DNA of 64,000 nt from Akkermansia muciniphila (GTDB lineage: Bacteria > Verrucomicrobiota > Verrucomicrobiia > Verrucomicrobiales > Akkermansiaceae). The stretch is taken from positions 1 to 64,000 of the forward strand of contig NZ_CP114598.1 in the NCBI RefSeq assembly GCF_030848305.1, in the 5' to 3' direction. Positions 37,945-46,600 of the stretch are shown here, one piece after another (positions within the stretch are counted from its first letter, which is position 1; each line of letters starts with the position of its first letter). Made by a program: the position numbers and the translations under genes. The notes beneath the pieces are model-generated. The model saw only the letters and a list, made by a program, of their open reading frames with translations, was not told the DNA's origin and ran no database searches.

Positions 37945-38664
37945 TTAAAAAACGTAAGAGCACCAAAGCCCCAGCACTACTTTTTTGAAATCGTCCCGCC
38001 CGTAGCCGCAATACCATCCCAGGAAAGGCTCCACCCGCAGACCGCCGGAAACGGCCCACAGCGCCCCCGTCCGCACCATCAGCTCTTTCAGGCCGTTCCT
38101 TCCCAGATAATCATGGGCAAAGCCCAGGGAAACCGTATTCACCATGGCGACGGATTCGCACAGCAGGGGCTGCCAGGTAACGCCCCACTGGGAATACACC
38201 CCCTCCTGGCCGGAATCATACAGGAGGGAGCCGCGGAAAGACCAGGAAGGAGTGGGGTTCCATTTAAGGGAAAGGCCCGGCTCCGCCCCGTTCTTCAGAG
38301 GGCAGGCATCATACCGCTGTCCGTTGACAAAAAAACCGGCTGTGCATTCGTCCGCCAGATAATACTGGACTTCTCCGTGCAAGGTGGTCTGACTGAAATG
38401 GCGGCGCTGCCAGTTGCGGATGGCGAAAAGTTCCCCGCTCACCGCCCAAGAATTCGACAGGGAGGCTCCGCCGGAAATCTGGCCCTCCAAGGAATCCCCC
38501 CCCATCTTTTCCCCCCGGTGAATATAATAGGAACGGTATCCGCCAAGCATCTCCCCGCCCATGCGGATGGGGGAACGGCCGTCCACCTCCGCCAGGGGCG
38601 GCGGCCCGTCATACCCCAGGACGGCCTGCACGGCACAGCACGGAATGATGAAAAACAGCCTCAT
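37945..38664 (-). CDS. Possible outer-membrane beta-barrel protein
   Basis: 239 residues with a short signal peptide (MRLFFIIPCCAVQAVLG). The mature part alternates polar and aromatic residues in many short strands (for example GGYRSYYIH, GEVQYYLADE, WSFRGSLLYD) and ends in Phe (LGLWCSYVF), a common outer-membrane protein signature. No family recognised. It is monocistronic, upstream of the hexosamine operon on the same strand, with a 72 bp gap. Confidence 0.55.
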   Translation of the reverse strand: MRLFFIIPCCAVQAVLGYDGPPPLAEVDGRSPIRMGGEMLGGYRSYYIHRGEKMGGDSLEGQISGGASLSNSWAVSGELFAIRNWQRRHFSQTTLHGEVQYYLADECTAGFFVNGQRYDACPLKNGAEPGLSLKWNPTPSWSFRGSLLYDSGQEGVYSQWGVTWQPLLCESVAMVNTVSLGFAHDYLGRNGLKELMVRTGALWAVSGGLRVEPFLGWYCGYGRDDFKKVVLGLWCSYVF

Positions 38665-38767
38665 GAAAACCGTTTAACACAATTCGCTGCGCCTCTCCAA
38701 CGCCAAAACGGGGCATGCACATTCTCCGGGCTTGGCAAAACGGGAATCTGCCCTTACCCTCTCGCGC

Positions 38768-39460
38768 ATGGTTCATTTCACCCTGTTCGGGATACCTGTT
38801 TACATCCGCCCCAGCTTCTGGGTGGTGCTGGCCATTTTCGGCGGCGCCCTCAGCATCAGCAGCGTGGAAGATCTCATTTATCCGGCCCTGTTCGTCATTG
38901 CCGGCTTCATCGCCATCCTGTCCCATGAAATGGGGCACGCGCTGGTGGGACGCAGGCTGGGCGGCGGCCAGCAGACGATTGTTCTGGAACTCTTCGGCGG
39001 CCTGACAAGCAGCCACGGCATGCAATTGACGCGCGGAGGCAGGGCCCTCATGATTCTGGCGGGCCCCATGATGACCCTGCTGCTGGGCATCATCAGCCTG
39101 TGGCTCACCTGGAACATCGTCGCTCCCGTCATGGCCTCTCACAACCTGGACTTCTGGGACCTGGCCATCAGCCCCTTCACAGCGGCGCTCATCTCCCCCA
39201 AGCTGTACATCCTCTCCTGCCTCATCATGATTGGAGAATGGTGGACCCTCCTGAATCTGCTGCCCATCTATCCCCTGGACGGCGGCCAGCTGATCGCCCA
39301 GTACATCCGCTCCCCCAGGAAAGTATTCATGACCGGCTTCATCACGGCCATCCTCATCGGACTGCTCAGTTTTCAGCTCTTCCACGGCTACTTTATTCCC
39401 ATCTTCATGGCCCTCTTCGCCTACAGCAATTACCGGGAATACAAAAACGCCCCCTTTTAA
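38768..39460 (+). CDS. Site-2 protease-type M50 metalloprotease
   Basis: Intramembrane zinc protease of 230 residues. The zinc motif is HEMGH (about residues 56-60) and the third ligand lies in NLLPIYPLDGGQL (about 163-175, the Asp). Five to six membrane segments. It lacks PDZ and CBS domains, so it is a minimal S2P. ATG 38768 is selected; a TTGGCA (38732-38737) with TACCCT (38755-38760) just upstream may be a weak promoter and coincides with an alternative in-frame TTG. Substrate unknown. Confidence 0.9.
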   Translation: MVHFTLFGIPVYIRPSFWVVLAIFGGALSISSVEDLIYPALFVIAGFIAILSHEMGHALVGRRLGGGQQTIVLELFGGLTSSHGMQLTRGGRALMILAGPMMTLLLGIISLWLTWNIVAPVMASHNLDFWDLAISPFTAALISPKLYILSCLIMIGEWWTLLNLLPIYPLDGGQLIAQYIRSPRKVFMTGFITAILIGLLSFQLFHGYFIPIFMALFAYSNYREYKNAPF

Positions 39461-39517
39461 CAGCATTCCGAATTTCCTTTGCGGGCTCCGCCCGTTTTAT
39501 TCAACAAACCATCCAAT

Positions 39518-41038
39518 ATGTCTCAACAAACCGCAATCTCCCCTACCCGCGCCCAGGATTTCCCCGAGTGGTACCAGCAAGTCATCAAGGCCGCCGACAT
39601 GGCGGAAAATTCCGAGGTGCGCGGCTGCATGGTCATCAAGCCATGGGGTTACGCCATCTGGGAACTCATTCAGAAAGACCTGGACCAGCGCTTCAAGGAC
39701 ACCGGCCACACGAACGCCTATTTCCCCCTCCTGATTCCGATCTCCTATCTGGAAAAGGAAGCGGAGCATGCCGAAGGCTTCGCCACGGAATGCGCCGTAG
39801 TCACCCACCACAGGCTGGAAGCGCAGAAGGATGAAACCACCGGCAAGACACGCATGATTCCCACCGGGGAGCTTACGGAACCCTTCGTCATCCGGCCCAC
39901 TTCGGAAACCGTCATCGGCGCGGCTTTCGCCCGCTGGACCTCCAGCTACCGCGATCTGCCCCTCAAGGTCAATCAGTGGTGCAATGTGATGCGCTGGGAA
40001 ATGAGACCCCGAATCTTCCTGCGCACAGCCGAATTCCTGTGGCAGGAAGGACATACGGCCCATGAAACCCGGGAGGAAGCCATTGAGGAAACCCTCACCA
40101 TGCACAAGGTTTATGAGGAATTCCAGCGGGACGTGCTCGCCATCCCCACCATTCCCGGGGAAAAGACGGAGGCGGAACGCTTCCCCGGCGCGGAGCAGAC
40201 CTACACGGTGGAAGCCATGGTGCAGGACCGCAAGGCCATCCAGGCCGGGACCTCCCACTTCCTGGGGCAGAACTTCTCCAAATCCCAAAACATCTGCTTC
40301 GCCGGACGGGACAACACCCAGCAATTCGCATGGACGAGCTCCTGGGGCGTTTCCACCCGCATGATCGGAGCGCTCATCATGATGCACTCCGACGACGACG
40401 GACTCGTCTGCCCGCCCCGCGTCGCTCCCCAGCAAATCGTCATCATTCCCGTCACGCCTAAGGAAGAAAGCCGCCAGGCCGTTCTGGACCACTGCGAGGA
40501 GCTGGCGCGCACCCTCCGGGCCAAAACCTTCCATGGCCAGCCGCTGCGCGTGCTGGTGGACAAGCGCGATCTGGGCGGCGGCGCCAAGAAATGGGAATGG
40601 GTGAAAAAAGGCGTGCCCGTGCGCCTGGAAATAGGCCCCCGGGACCTGGAAAAAGGCTCCGTCTGCCTTCAGCGGCGTGACCGGTCCGCCAACGAAAAAT
40701 CCTTCGTCCCGGAAACGGAACTGATCGATACCGCTGCGGATATCCTCCAAAGCATCCAGGACGCCCTGCTTCAGCGGGCCATTTCCTTCCGGGACTCCCA
40801 TATCCGCCCCGCCTCCACGCTGCGGGAATTGGAAGAAAACTTCTCCGGTGAGGGAGACGCAGACTGGCTCCAGGTGCCGTGGGACGGGTCGCCGGAAGAA
40901 GAAGAAGCACTGGCTAAGCGGCTGCGCATCTCCATCCGCTGCATCCCGCTCGGCGAACTGGGCCAGGGCGAACCGGCTCCCTGCATCCTCACCGGACGCA
41001 TGACGACACGCCGCGTTCTGTGGGCCAGAAGCTACTGA
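39518..41038 (+). CDS. proS: Prolyl-tRNA synthetase, archaeal/eukaryotic-like type without editing insertion
   Basis: Charges tRNA-Pro. 506 residues from ATG 39518. Class II motif 2 lies in MRWEMRPRIFLRTAEFLWQEGHTAH (about residues 157-181, given here only as its core RPRIFLRTAEF) and motif 3 in the SWGVSTRMIGALIM block. The TSE loop is RPTSETVIG. No roughly 180-residue INS editing domain is present between motifs 2 and 3, placing it in the shorter type 3 group shared with archaea, eukaryotes and some bacteria. Mis-charged alanyl-tRNA-Pro would then need a separate editor. A strong terminator follows. Confidence 0.95.
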   Translation: MSQQTAISPTRAQDFPEWYQQVIKAADMAENSEVRGCMVIKPWGYAIWELIQKDLDQRFKDTGHTNAYFPLLIPISYLEKEAEHAEGFATECAVVTHHRLEAQKDETTGKTRMIPTGELTEPFVIRPTSETVIGAAFARWTSSYRDLPLKVNQWCNVMRWEMRPRIFLRTAEFLWQEGHTAHETREEAIEETLTMHKVYEEFQRDVLAIPTIPGEKTEAERFPGAEQTYTVEAMVQDRKAIQAGTSHFLGQNFSKSQNICFAGRDNTQQFAWTSSWGVSTRMIGALIMMHSDDDGLVCPPRVAPQQIVIIPVTPKEESRQAVLDHCEELARTLRAKTFHGQPLRVLVDKRDLGGGAKKWEWVKKGVPVRLEIGPRDLEKGSVCLQRRDRSANEKSFVPETELIDTAADILQSIQDALLQRAISFRDSHIRPASTLRELEENFSGEGDADWLQVPWDGSPEEEEALAKRLRISIRCIPLGELGQGEPAPCILTGRMTTRRVLWARSY

Positions 41039-41058
41039 GCCCTCTGATTGTCCCTTTC

Positions 41059-41114
41059 AACGGGATTGTTCCAAGGCAGGCCCAAACGGGCTTTTACGGA
41101 ACAATCCCGTTTTT
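41059..41114 (+). terminator. Intrinsic terminator of proS
   Basis: 14-bp perfect stem AACGGGATTGTTCC (41059-41072) with GGAACAATCCCGTT (41098-41111), then a T-run. Confidence 0.9.
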
Positions 41115-41263
41115 ATACGCCCCTCCACCGTTTTCCCAAAAACGGCATCAACAAGGAACGGAGCGACACGCATCGCAGACCAGAATTCTTTCTTCTCCTG
41201 TGTCCCCATGCCGGCGGCGACATCCGTATTCCGGGAAAACAGGATTTTTTCTCTAAAAAAATC

Positions 41264-41291
41264 TTGCCAAGACCGGAAAACCTTATATACT
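41264..41291 (+). promoter_or_regulatory. Promoter of tRNA-Gly
   Basis: TTGCCA (41264-41269), 16 bp, TATACT (41286-41291), about 40 bp before the tRNA. The sequence TCTTGCCA also precedes tRNA-His. Confidence 0.75.
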
Positions 41292-41330
41292 TCTCGGCAC
41301 ACGGACGCCGTAAGGCTCCAATCTTTTAAA

Positions 41331-41405
41331 GCGGATGTAGCTCAGGGGTAGAGCGCAACCTTGCCAAGGTTGATGTCGTGGGTTCGAATCCCATCATCCG
41401 CTCCA
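41331..41405 (+). tRNA. tRNA-Gly (GCC)
   Basis: 75-nt cloverleaf with encoded CCA. Acceptor GCGGATG pairs with CATCCGC, the anticodon stem is CAACC/GGTTG with loop TTGCCAA (anticodon GCC), and the T loop is TTCGAAT. A terminator follows at 41424. Confidence 0.97.
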
Positions 41406-41423
41406 ACTTTTTTATAGCAAAAG

Positions 41424-41455
41424 ACCCGCACAAATCTTGATGATGTGCGGGTTTT
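41424..41455 (+). terminator. Intrinsic terminator after tRNA-Gly
   Basis: 9-bp stem ACCCGCACA with TGTGCGGGT, followed by TTT. Confidence 0.8.
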
Positions 41456-41657
41456 ATATGATGGCCCGTACAGAAAAAACTGTCCCCCCCCCTATTGTAA
41501 AACCGTCACAGGAAACATTTTCATCTGCCCTGGTGAAGCCCTCCGGACGCTCATCCTTCATGGCAGACGTTACCGGTTTTCACAGGCATGTCCTGCCTTG
41601 TTGTTTAATGACTTAGTGTTTATCCTCTGAAACCTAGGCGGACTTATACCCACCGTA

Positions 41658-41921
41658 TCAAGAACCTGTCGCGAACCCTATGATCATGATGGCAAGCCAT
41701 GTACCTGACAATATAAGCGCAATAAGATCGTCTTTTCTATTCGAATTCACGATGATACCACACAATCCCCAAAACAGGCTTGTAAATTGACCGATGAACA
41801 TTGCCAATCCTAATGTTATAGATAGAGAGACAGGAAAGCTAATGTTTTTGTCGAATAGTGTTACACAAGCTGTAGGAAACAGCGCTATCCATCCGATGAG
41901 TGAAGGAGTGTAAGATTTCAT
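41658..41921 (-). CDS. Small membrane protein in the Rhs island
   Basis: 87 residues, mostly hydrophobic with three likely membrane segments and a short polar turn (NSNRKDD). No family recognised. AT-rich, on the same strand as the orphan Rhs tip, and 168 bp downstream of the candidate immunity gene at 42090. It could be a second immunity or accessory gene, but that rests on position only. Confidence 0.45.
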   Translation of the reverse strand: MKSYTPSLIGWIALFPTACVTLFDKNISFPVSLSITLGLAMFIGQFTSLFWGLCGIIVNSNRKDDLIALILSGTWLAIMIIGFATGS

Positions 41922-42089
41922 GATTAATGCTGGCGCATGCCTGAAATCATCTTATACCGCTTCTTTCATCAGTTGCCGCAGGAAGTTGGCCGGCAACGAG
42001 AACATATGGCTCCATCCATCAAGAATTAGAAAAAGATGAACCAAAAAGAGCGATTCCCGTAGAAATAGGAAACATAATTCCGCATTTAT

Positions 42090-42509
42090 CTAATAGAAAA
42101 GTCTCCATGGAAAATATATTTTTTCGCAACAAACCCTGTAAGGCTCTTCTTTTGATTCAGGGGGAATTTTGATTTGCACTTCGATACGGCAGCCTTTCAC
42201 GAGGTCAGGGTTGTTTAACAGATACTCCTCGACTTCCGGAGGAATCCGGGCATTCGTTCCGTCTTCGACAACGAAACGAAGACCACAAGTTTTACTTCTC
42301 CAGGAAGCTCCATCGCCTGTTAATTTCATTCCATGCCGGGCAAATATCTTATGGAGTTCCAAATCCTTTTCCACTGTTTCCAACAGAGTTACACTCCTCT
42401 TATAACCGTCTCCCGTATCTATGGCCGACCAGAAGAGGGAGAACGGTAAATAAATGAAGAAGTAAAAAACGACTATTCCTATGACGATCTTCCACATTTT
42501 CTTTTTCAT
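42090..42509 (-). CDS. Membrane-anchored small protein, candidate immunity for the orphan Rhs tip
   Basis: 139 residues from ATG 42509 (MKKKMWKIVIGIVVF) with one N-terminal membrane helix and a soluble, probably periplasmic domain of about 105 residues. An in-frame ATG at 42548 would overlap the end of the tip by 10 bp. No family recognised. Its place directly after a toxin-like Rhs C-terminus is where immunity genes are found. AT-rich like the rest of the island tail. Confidence 0.5.
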   Translation of the reverse strand: MKKKMWKIVIGIVVFYFFIYLPFSLFWSAIDTGDGYKRSVTLLETVEKDLELHKIFARHGMKLTGDGASWRSKTCGLRFVVEDGTNARIPPEVEEYLLNNPDLVKGCRIEVQIKIPPESKEEPYRVCCEKIYFPWRLFY

Positions 42510-42538
42510 CTTAAATAATTTATTAATTCTCTCTTTGT

Positions 42539-43144
42539 TTATTCGCAAGGCTCTCTTCCTTCGCCATAGCCTCTATGCCCTTGAGGAGCTGGAGCCAGAA
42601 GAGGAGTATCAGGGGCAAACGGGGCTACAAAACCAGCTCCTTCCACGATTGCACACGACCATCCGCAGCAATTTCTTGCTCCCGAGTTGTATAGTGAATA
42701 TTGAGGGACCTTCTTTTCATCTTCCCGGATCTGCTCTTCAACTTTATTTACTGACTCAGGACAGGCTTTATAAGTGTAGGAATTTCCAGAATCGGCATCT
42801 CCTTCATTACGGGCATCATCCTGAATTTCTCCGGCTCCAACGCCTAAAGCGCCTTTGTGCCAACTTCCGGGGTAGAGGCCTCTCTGCATATTGGGCGTTT
42901 TGACCCAAGCATGTCCTACATTTCCTGACCAGTAGCTGCATGGTTTAACCAGAATAAAAATTTCCTGTACTTCATATTCGCAGCATTCCCTTCCTGCGTC
43001 ATCCGCAATTTTAGAGTATTTTACACCATCCTTGCAACATTCCGTTTCAGAATCTTCAGAAAGGCCAAGCGTATCAGAGTACAGGCATGTATTGTTCTTG
43101 GCGAAAATATCAAGATGCCATCCGTTTACCCGCCGGTAAAATTT
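42539..43144 (-). pseudogene. Orphan Rhs C-terminal tip (displaced toxin cassette without start codon)
   Basis: On the minus strand one frame is open from a TAG at 43145-43147 to the stop at 42539, about 200 codons. Its start reads FYRRVNGWHLDIF then NNTCLYSDTLGLS. This matches the end of the intact Rhs core next door (YYNSQNGRWISRD ... NNIPTLYSDELGLA) in degraded form. The following 165 residues are therefore a variable Rhs tip. It has a His in GHAWV (codon 42911-42913) and a Cys pair in ARNCCGWSC (42665-42670), a layout suggesting a papain-like or NlpC/P60-like His-Cys enzyme. There is no ATG before 42889, so it is probably not expressed as such but could be recombined onto the Rhs core. 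Confidence 0.7.
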
Positions 43145-43290
43145 CTAATATTCCATTTATATCTAGAGAATCACCATATTTAAAATGATATCATGCAACA
43201 GATGAAGGAAAATTAAATAACGGAATCAGAAAAAATATTAATCCTGTTTACGCAATTAAATAATTAGTATGAATTTTATATTCATGCCAA

Positions 43291-43686
43291 TTATTGTTTA
43301 GGATGATGTTTCCCCTCAAAAGGAATAAATGTCTTACCTGACTCCCATGTCCCCTTTATCATAGGAGATATATTTATATAATATGACCCGGGTGAAAGGA
43401 AGACCTTCTCCTCTTCATCTCGTTTTGCGTATAAAATACCTTTACGCAAAACAAAATCGATGCCAAAGAAATTTACAGGCTGATTTTCTTTAAGTATAAT
43501 TTCTTGTTTTCTCCGGAAGGGATGACCAAATGTTACAATAACTTGTAAATTTTTAGTCAAATCTCTCAAGATAATTCGATCTGGCTCCATATGTTGATTT
43601 TTATTTTCTTCTGATATTGCACAATCAGCTAATAATATTGAAAATAAAATGATAAAGACTATTGAAATATATTTATTGATTTTCAT
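43291..43686 (-). CDS. Lipoprotein, candidate immunity for the Rhs metzincin tip
   Basis: 131 residues. N-terminal hydrophobic helix ends in LLADC (Cys22), an imperfect lipobox with Asp at -1. The mature part is small and beta-rich. Its ATG lies 14 bp inside the 3' end of the Rhs gene (stop at 43673), so the two are probably translationally coupled. Position and export fit an immunity protein that guards the envelope from the Rhs tip, but no immunity family is recognised and an accessory role is possible. Strongly AT-rich. Confidence 0.6.
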   Translation of the reverse strand: MKINKYISIVFIILFSILLADCAISEENKNQHMEPDRIILRDLTKNLQVIVTFGHPFRRKQEIILKENQPVNFFGIDFVLRKGILYAKRDEEEKVFLSPGSYYINISPMIKGTWESGKTFIPFEGKHHPKQ

Positions 43687-46600
43687 CGCATGGGCATTCG
43701 ATATTTTTTAAAATAGCATCTATTTCATGTTGATTGACGCTTCCTCCATATTCCCCCATCATATGTCCTTTATGTCCTGCGTTAGGAACGGAAGTTACGG
43801 TGCCATCTGAATTGGTGTCATCCTGATAATCGTCGGGAAGTCCCATAAGATGGCCGGCTTCATGCGCATAAACCCATGGGACTGCTTGAGAACCCCATAC
43901 TCCATATCTGCCTCCAACTCCATTAACATAAGAACGATGAGATGAATCTGATGTTATTTCTATATTATTTTCATCACTATTGAGAAATCTATAAAGCCAT
44001 CTGCTTTTCCTGCTCTGAACAGACACATCCGCTGTTACATTAACTACACAGCATCCCTTCTCATATCCATTCCAATTGCTTTCAATTGATTGTTTTATTT
44101 GCAGTGCTGTAGTCTGCATTTCTATGTTATTAATTGAATCTCCACCTTTCGGATATATCACAATATTCAGGCTCACATTGATCGAACAATCATCTTTATT
44201 TGTAGTTATTGTATGCGCTAATCCTAATTCATCAGAATATAAGGTAGGTATATTATTAACATATCCATACAAAAGATAACTCTCTTTTTCTGTCATAGGA
44301 TCTCTACTAATCCACCTTCCATTTTGGGAATTATAGTAGCGGTAATTGTAGTAAACCAACCCCAACTCGTCATCAGCATACTCGCTGGAGAACCGGAACG
44401 GATTCAGCTCTGCCGCATTGCCTTCCATCTTGAGAACATTCCCATACGGGCCGTATTCGTACAGGGCTCGCCGGCCCGCCTTGATGCCGAAAAGCGCCGT
44501 TGTGTTCTTCAACGCGTCATGCGTGTAGTAAAGATCTTCCACATAAGTTCCCGTTTCATCAAAGACGCTCATCGCCAAGATGCGCGTAGCTACCGGTTCC
44601 AGGGGATCCCACAGGTACGTTTTACGCAGGACGGGGTCAGCGGATTCCGAAGCGTCCGCAGCATCCAGTTCCGCGATTTGCAGATAGCCGTGATAGATGA
44701 ACCGTTTCCTTGACATGAGCGCTTCCCCTTCATAGACGGATTTTTCTACCCTCCTGTTCAGATAATCGTAAACGCACTCAATACGCCTGCCCCCCTGCGT
44801 GAAGCTGACCGCCTGATTCAACGCGTTGTAGGCGGCTTCCCATTCTCCCGTGGACGTCTGAATTTTCGTCTGGTTGCCGTCGGCGTCATAGGTGGGAACA
44901 AAGGGCGGCTCCGTACCCTCGGTGATATCCGTGTATTGATTAAGCCGGTTGGCAACGTATGTGGTGGGAAGGGAATCCGTTCCCTCCCGGGAGGTTGTGC
45001 GGTTACCGATGTTATCGTAGGCGTAACTGTATATGCCGCCCCGGCTCATCGCGTCGCTCACAAGTTCATTCCTGTCATTGTAGGCGTAGGCGTGGGTGAG
45101 GTCGGGCGCGGACGTGTTGAAATAGTCTTTCTTCGTGACGGGACGCCCCAGCACATCGTAAGAATAGCCGGTTTTGGCCGGGTAGTTGGCGCTGCCGGGG
45201 CGCAGGTAGTCAATATTCACCGGGAGGTCGCGCTTTTCTTCCAGGGTGCGCCGCCATTTCAACGTGTTGGGGTAATCAAGAGTGTCCAGCAGGCCGCTTT
45301 CCGCATTGTAGCCGTAGGTGAAGGGCTTCGCGACGGCGTTCAACGAGACGGTGGAAAGCCTTCCGGAGGCGTCATGCCCCCATGCCGTCTGCAAGGCGGC
45401 GGCGCCCGCATAGTCCAGACAGTAGCCCGCGGGCCGCCCCACTCCGTCACGGCGGAGGGTCAAGACGCTTGCCGCAAGGCCAGCCGTCGTTTCCGTTTCC
45501 TGTTCGTTATACTGATTGTACGTGAACGTGCGCGTTCCGGAAGCGTCTTCAATTTGCGTCAGCTGCCCCAGATGATTGTAGCGGCTGCTGATGGAGGGGG
45601 TAAAACCGTCGTCATTAAAGGTAATGGAGGTAAGCTCTCCGGTAAGGGGGGCGTAGGAGCGGGAGGCAACGGTTCCCCGCGCGTCCGTCGTAGCGGAAAC
45701 GCGGTTGAGCGCATCGTAAGCGGTATCCACATGGGTGGCATTGGCATAGGTCTTGCGGACAACCAGCCCCGTAGCGACATCGTACGTCCAGGTGGTGATG
45801 TCCCCATCCGTCCGGAGGCGGGGATCAGTAGTGATGACATCCCCGGGATCACGGAAGGTGGCAAGGCTCACTATATGGCCGGCGGCGTCATAAGCGTATA
45901 CGGCGGGCTGTATGGCCGTCCCCCATTCGGCTTCCTTGCGACCCCGGATATCATAAACGGAACAGGCTGTTTTACCAAGGGCATTGGTAACGCAGGTAGG
46001 CAGATCAAAGGGCTGGGCATAAGCGTAGGTGGTCGTGTTGCCCACGGCATCCGTGCCGGAAATGATGCGGCCGGCGATGTCGCAGACGGCGGTAAAAACG
46101 TTACCGCGCACATCTGTGTCCGCATAGGTGATGCCCGTTTCCGTATAAGTGCGCTGCCGGCGGGCGGTCGCGCCGTCAAAGCCCGTAACCGCCGTCGTGA
46201 ATCCGTCCACGACGCGTGTGAGGGCAACGCTCCCGACGCCGGGCACGGTTTTCTTCTGCAGGCGGACAGAACCGCCGCCATACTCCGTCCACTCCACGGT
46301 ATCCTGGCCGCGGGGATCCGTCATGACGGTTTTGCCGGCAAGAACAGAACTCAGAGCAGAGAGCAGGACCGCCTGCTTTTGAAGAACGGGAGTACCTGAA
46401 GAAGTATAACTTGTTATGGAAACAAGTCTGTAGATGCCGTCTTCACGGCTCTCGGCCACATAAGCGTAATCAGTAATGCGGGAGTTCAGGATGGTCGGTT
46501 CATCCTCCAGGGCGACGATTGCCCTTGTCCTGTTCCCAAAGGCATCATAGGCATAAAGTGTCGGCGCCATGTCCGCCAGCTGTTCCCTGATAAGGCGCCC

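Noticed and set aside
41445-41630. 61-codon frame after tRNA-Gly
   Set aside because: Starts inside the tRNA-Gly terminator and has no protein-like composition or promoter.
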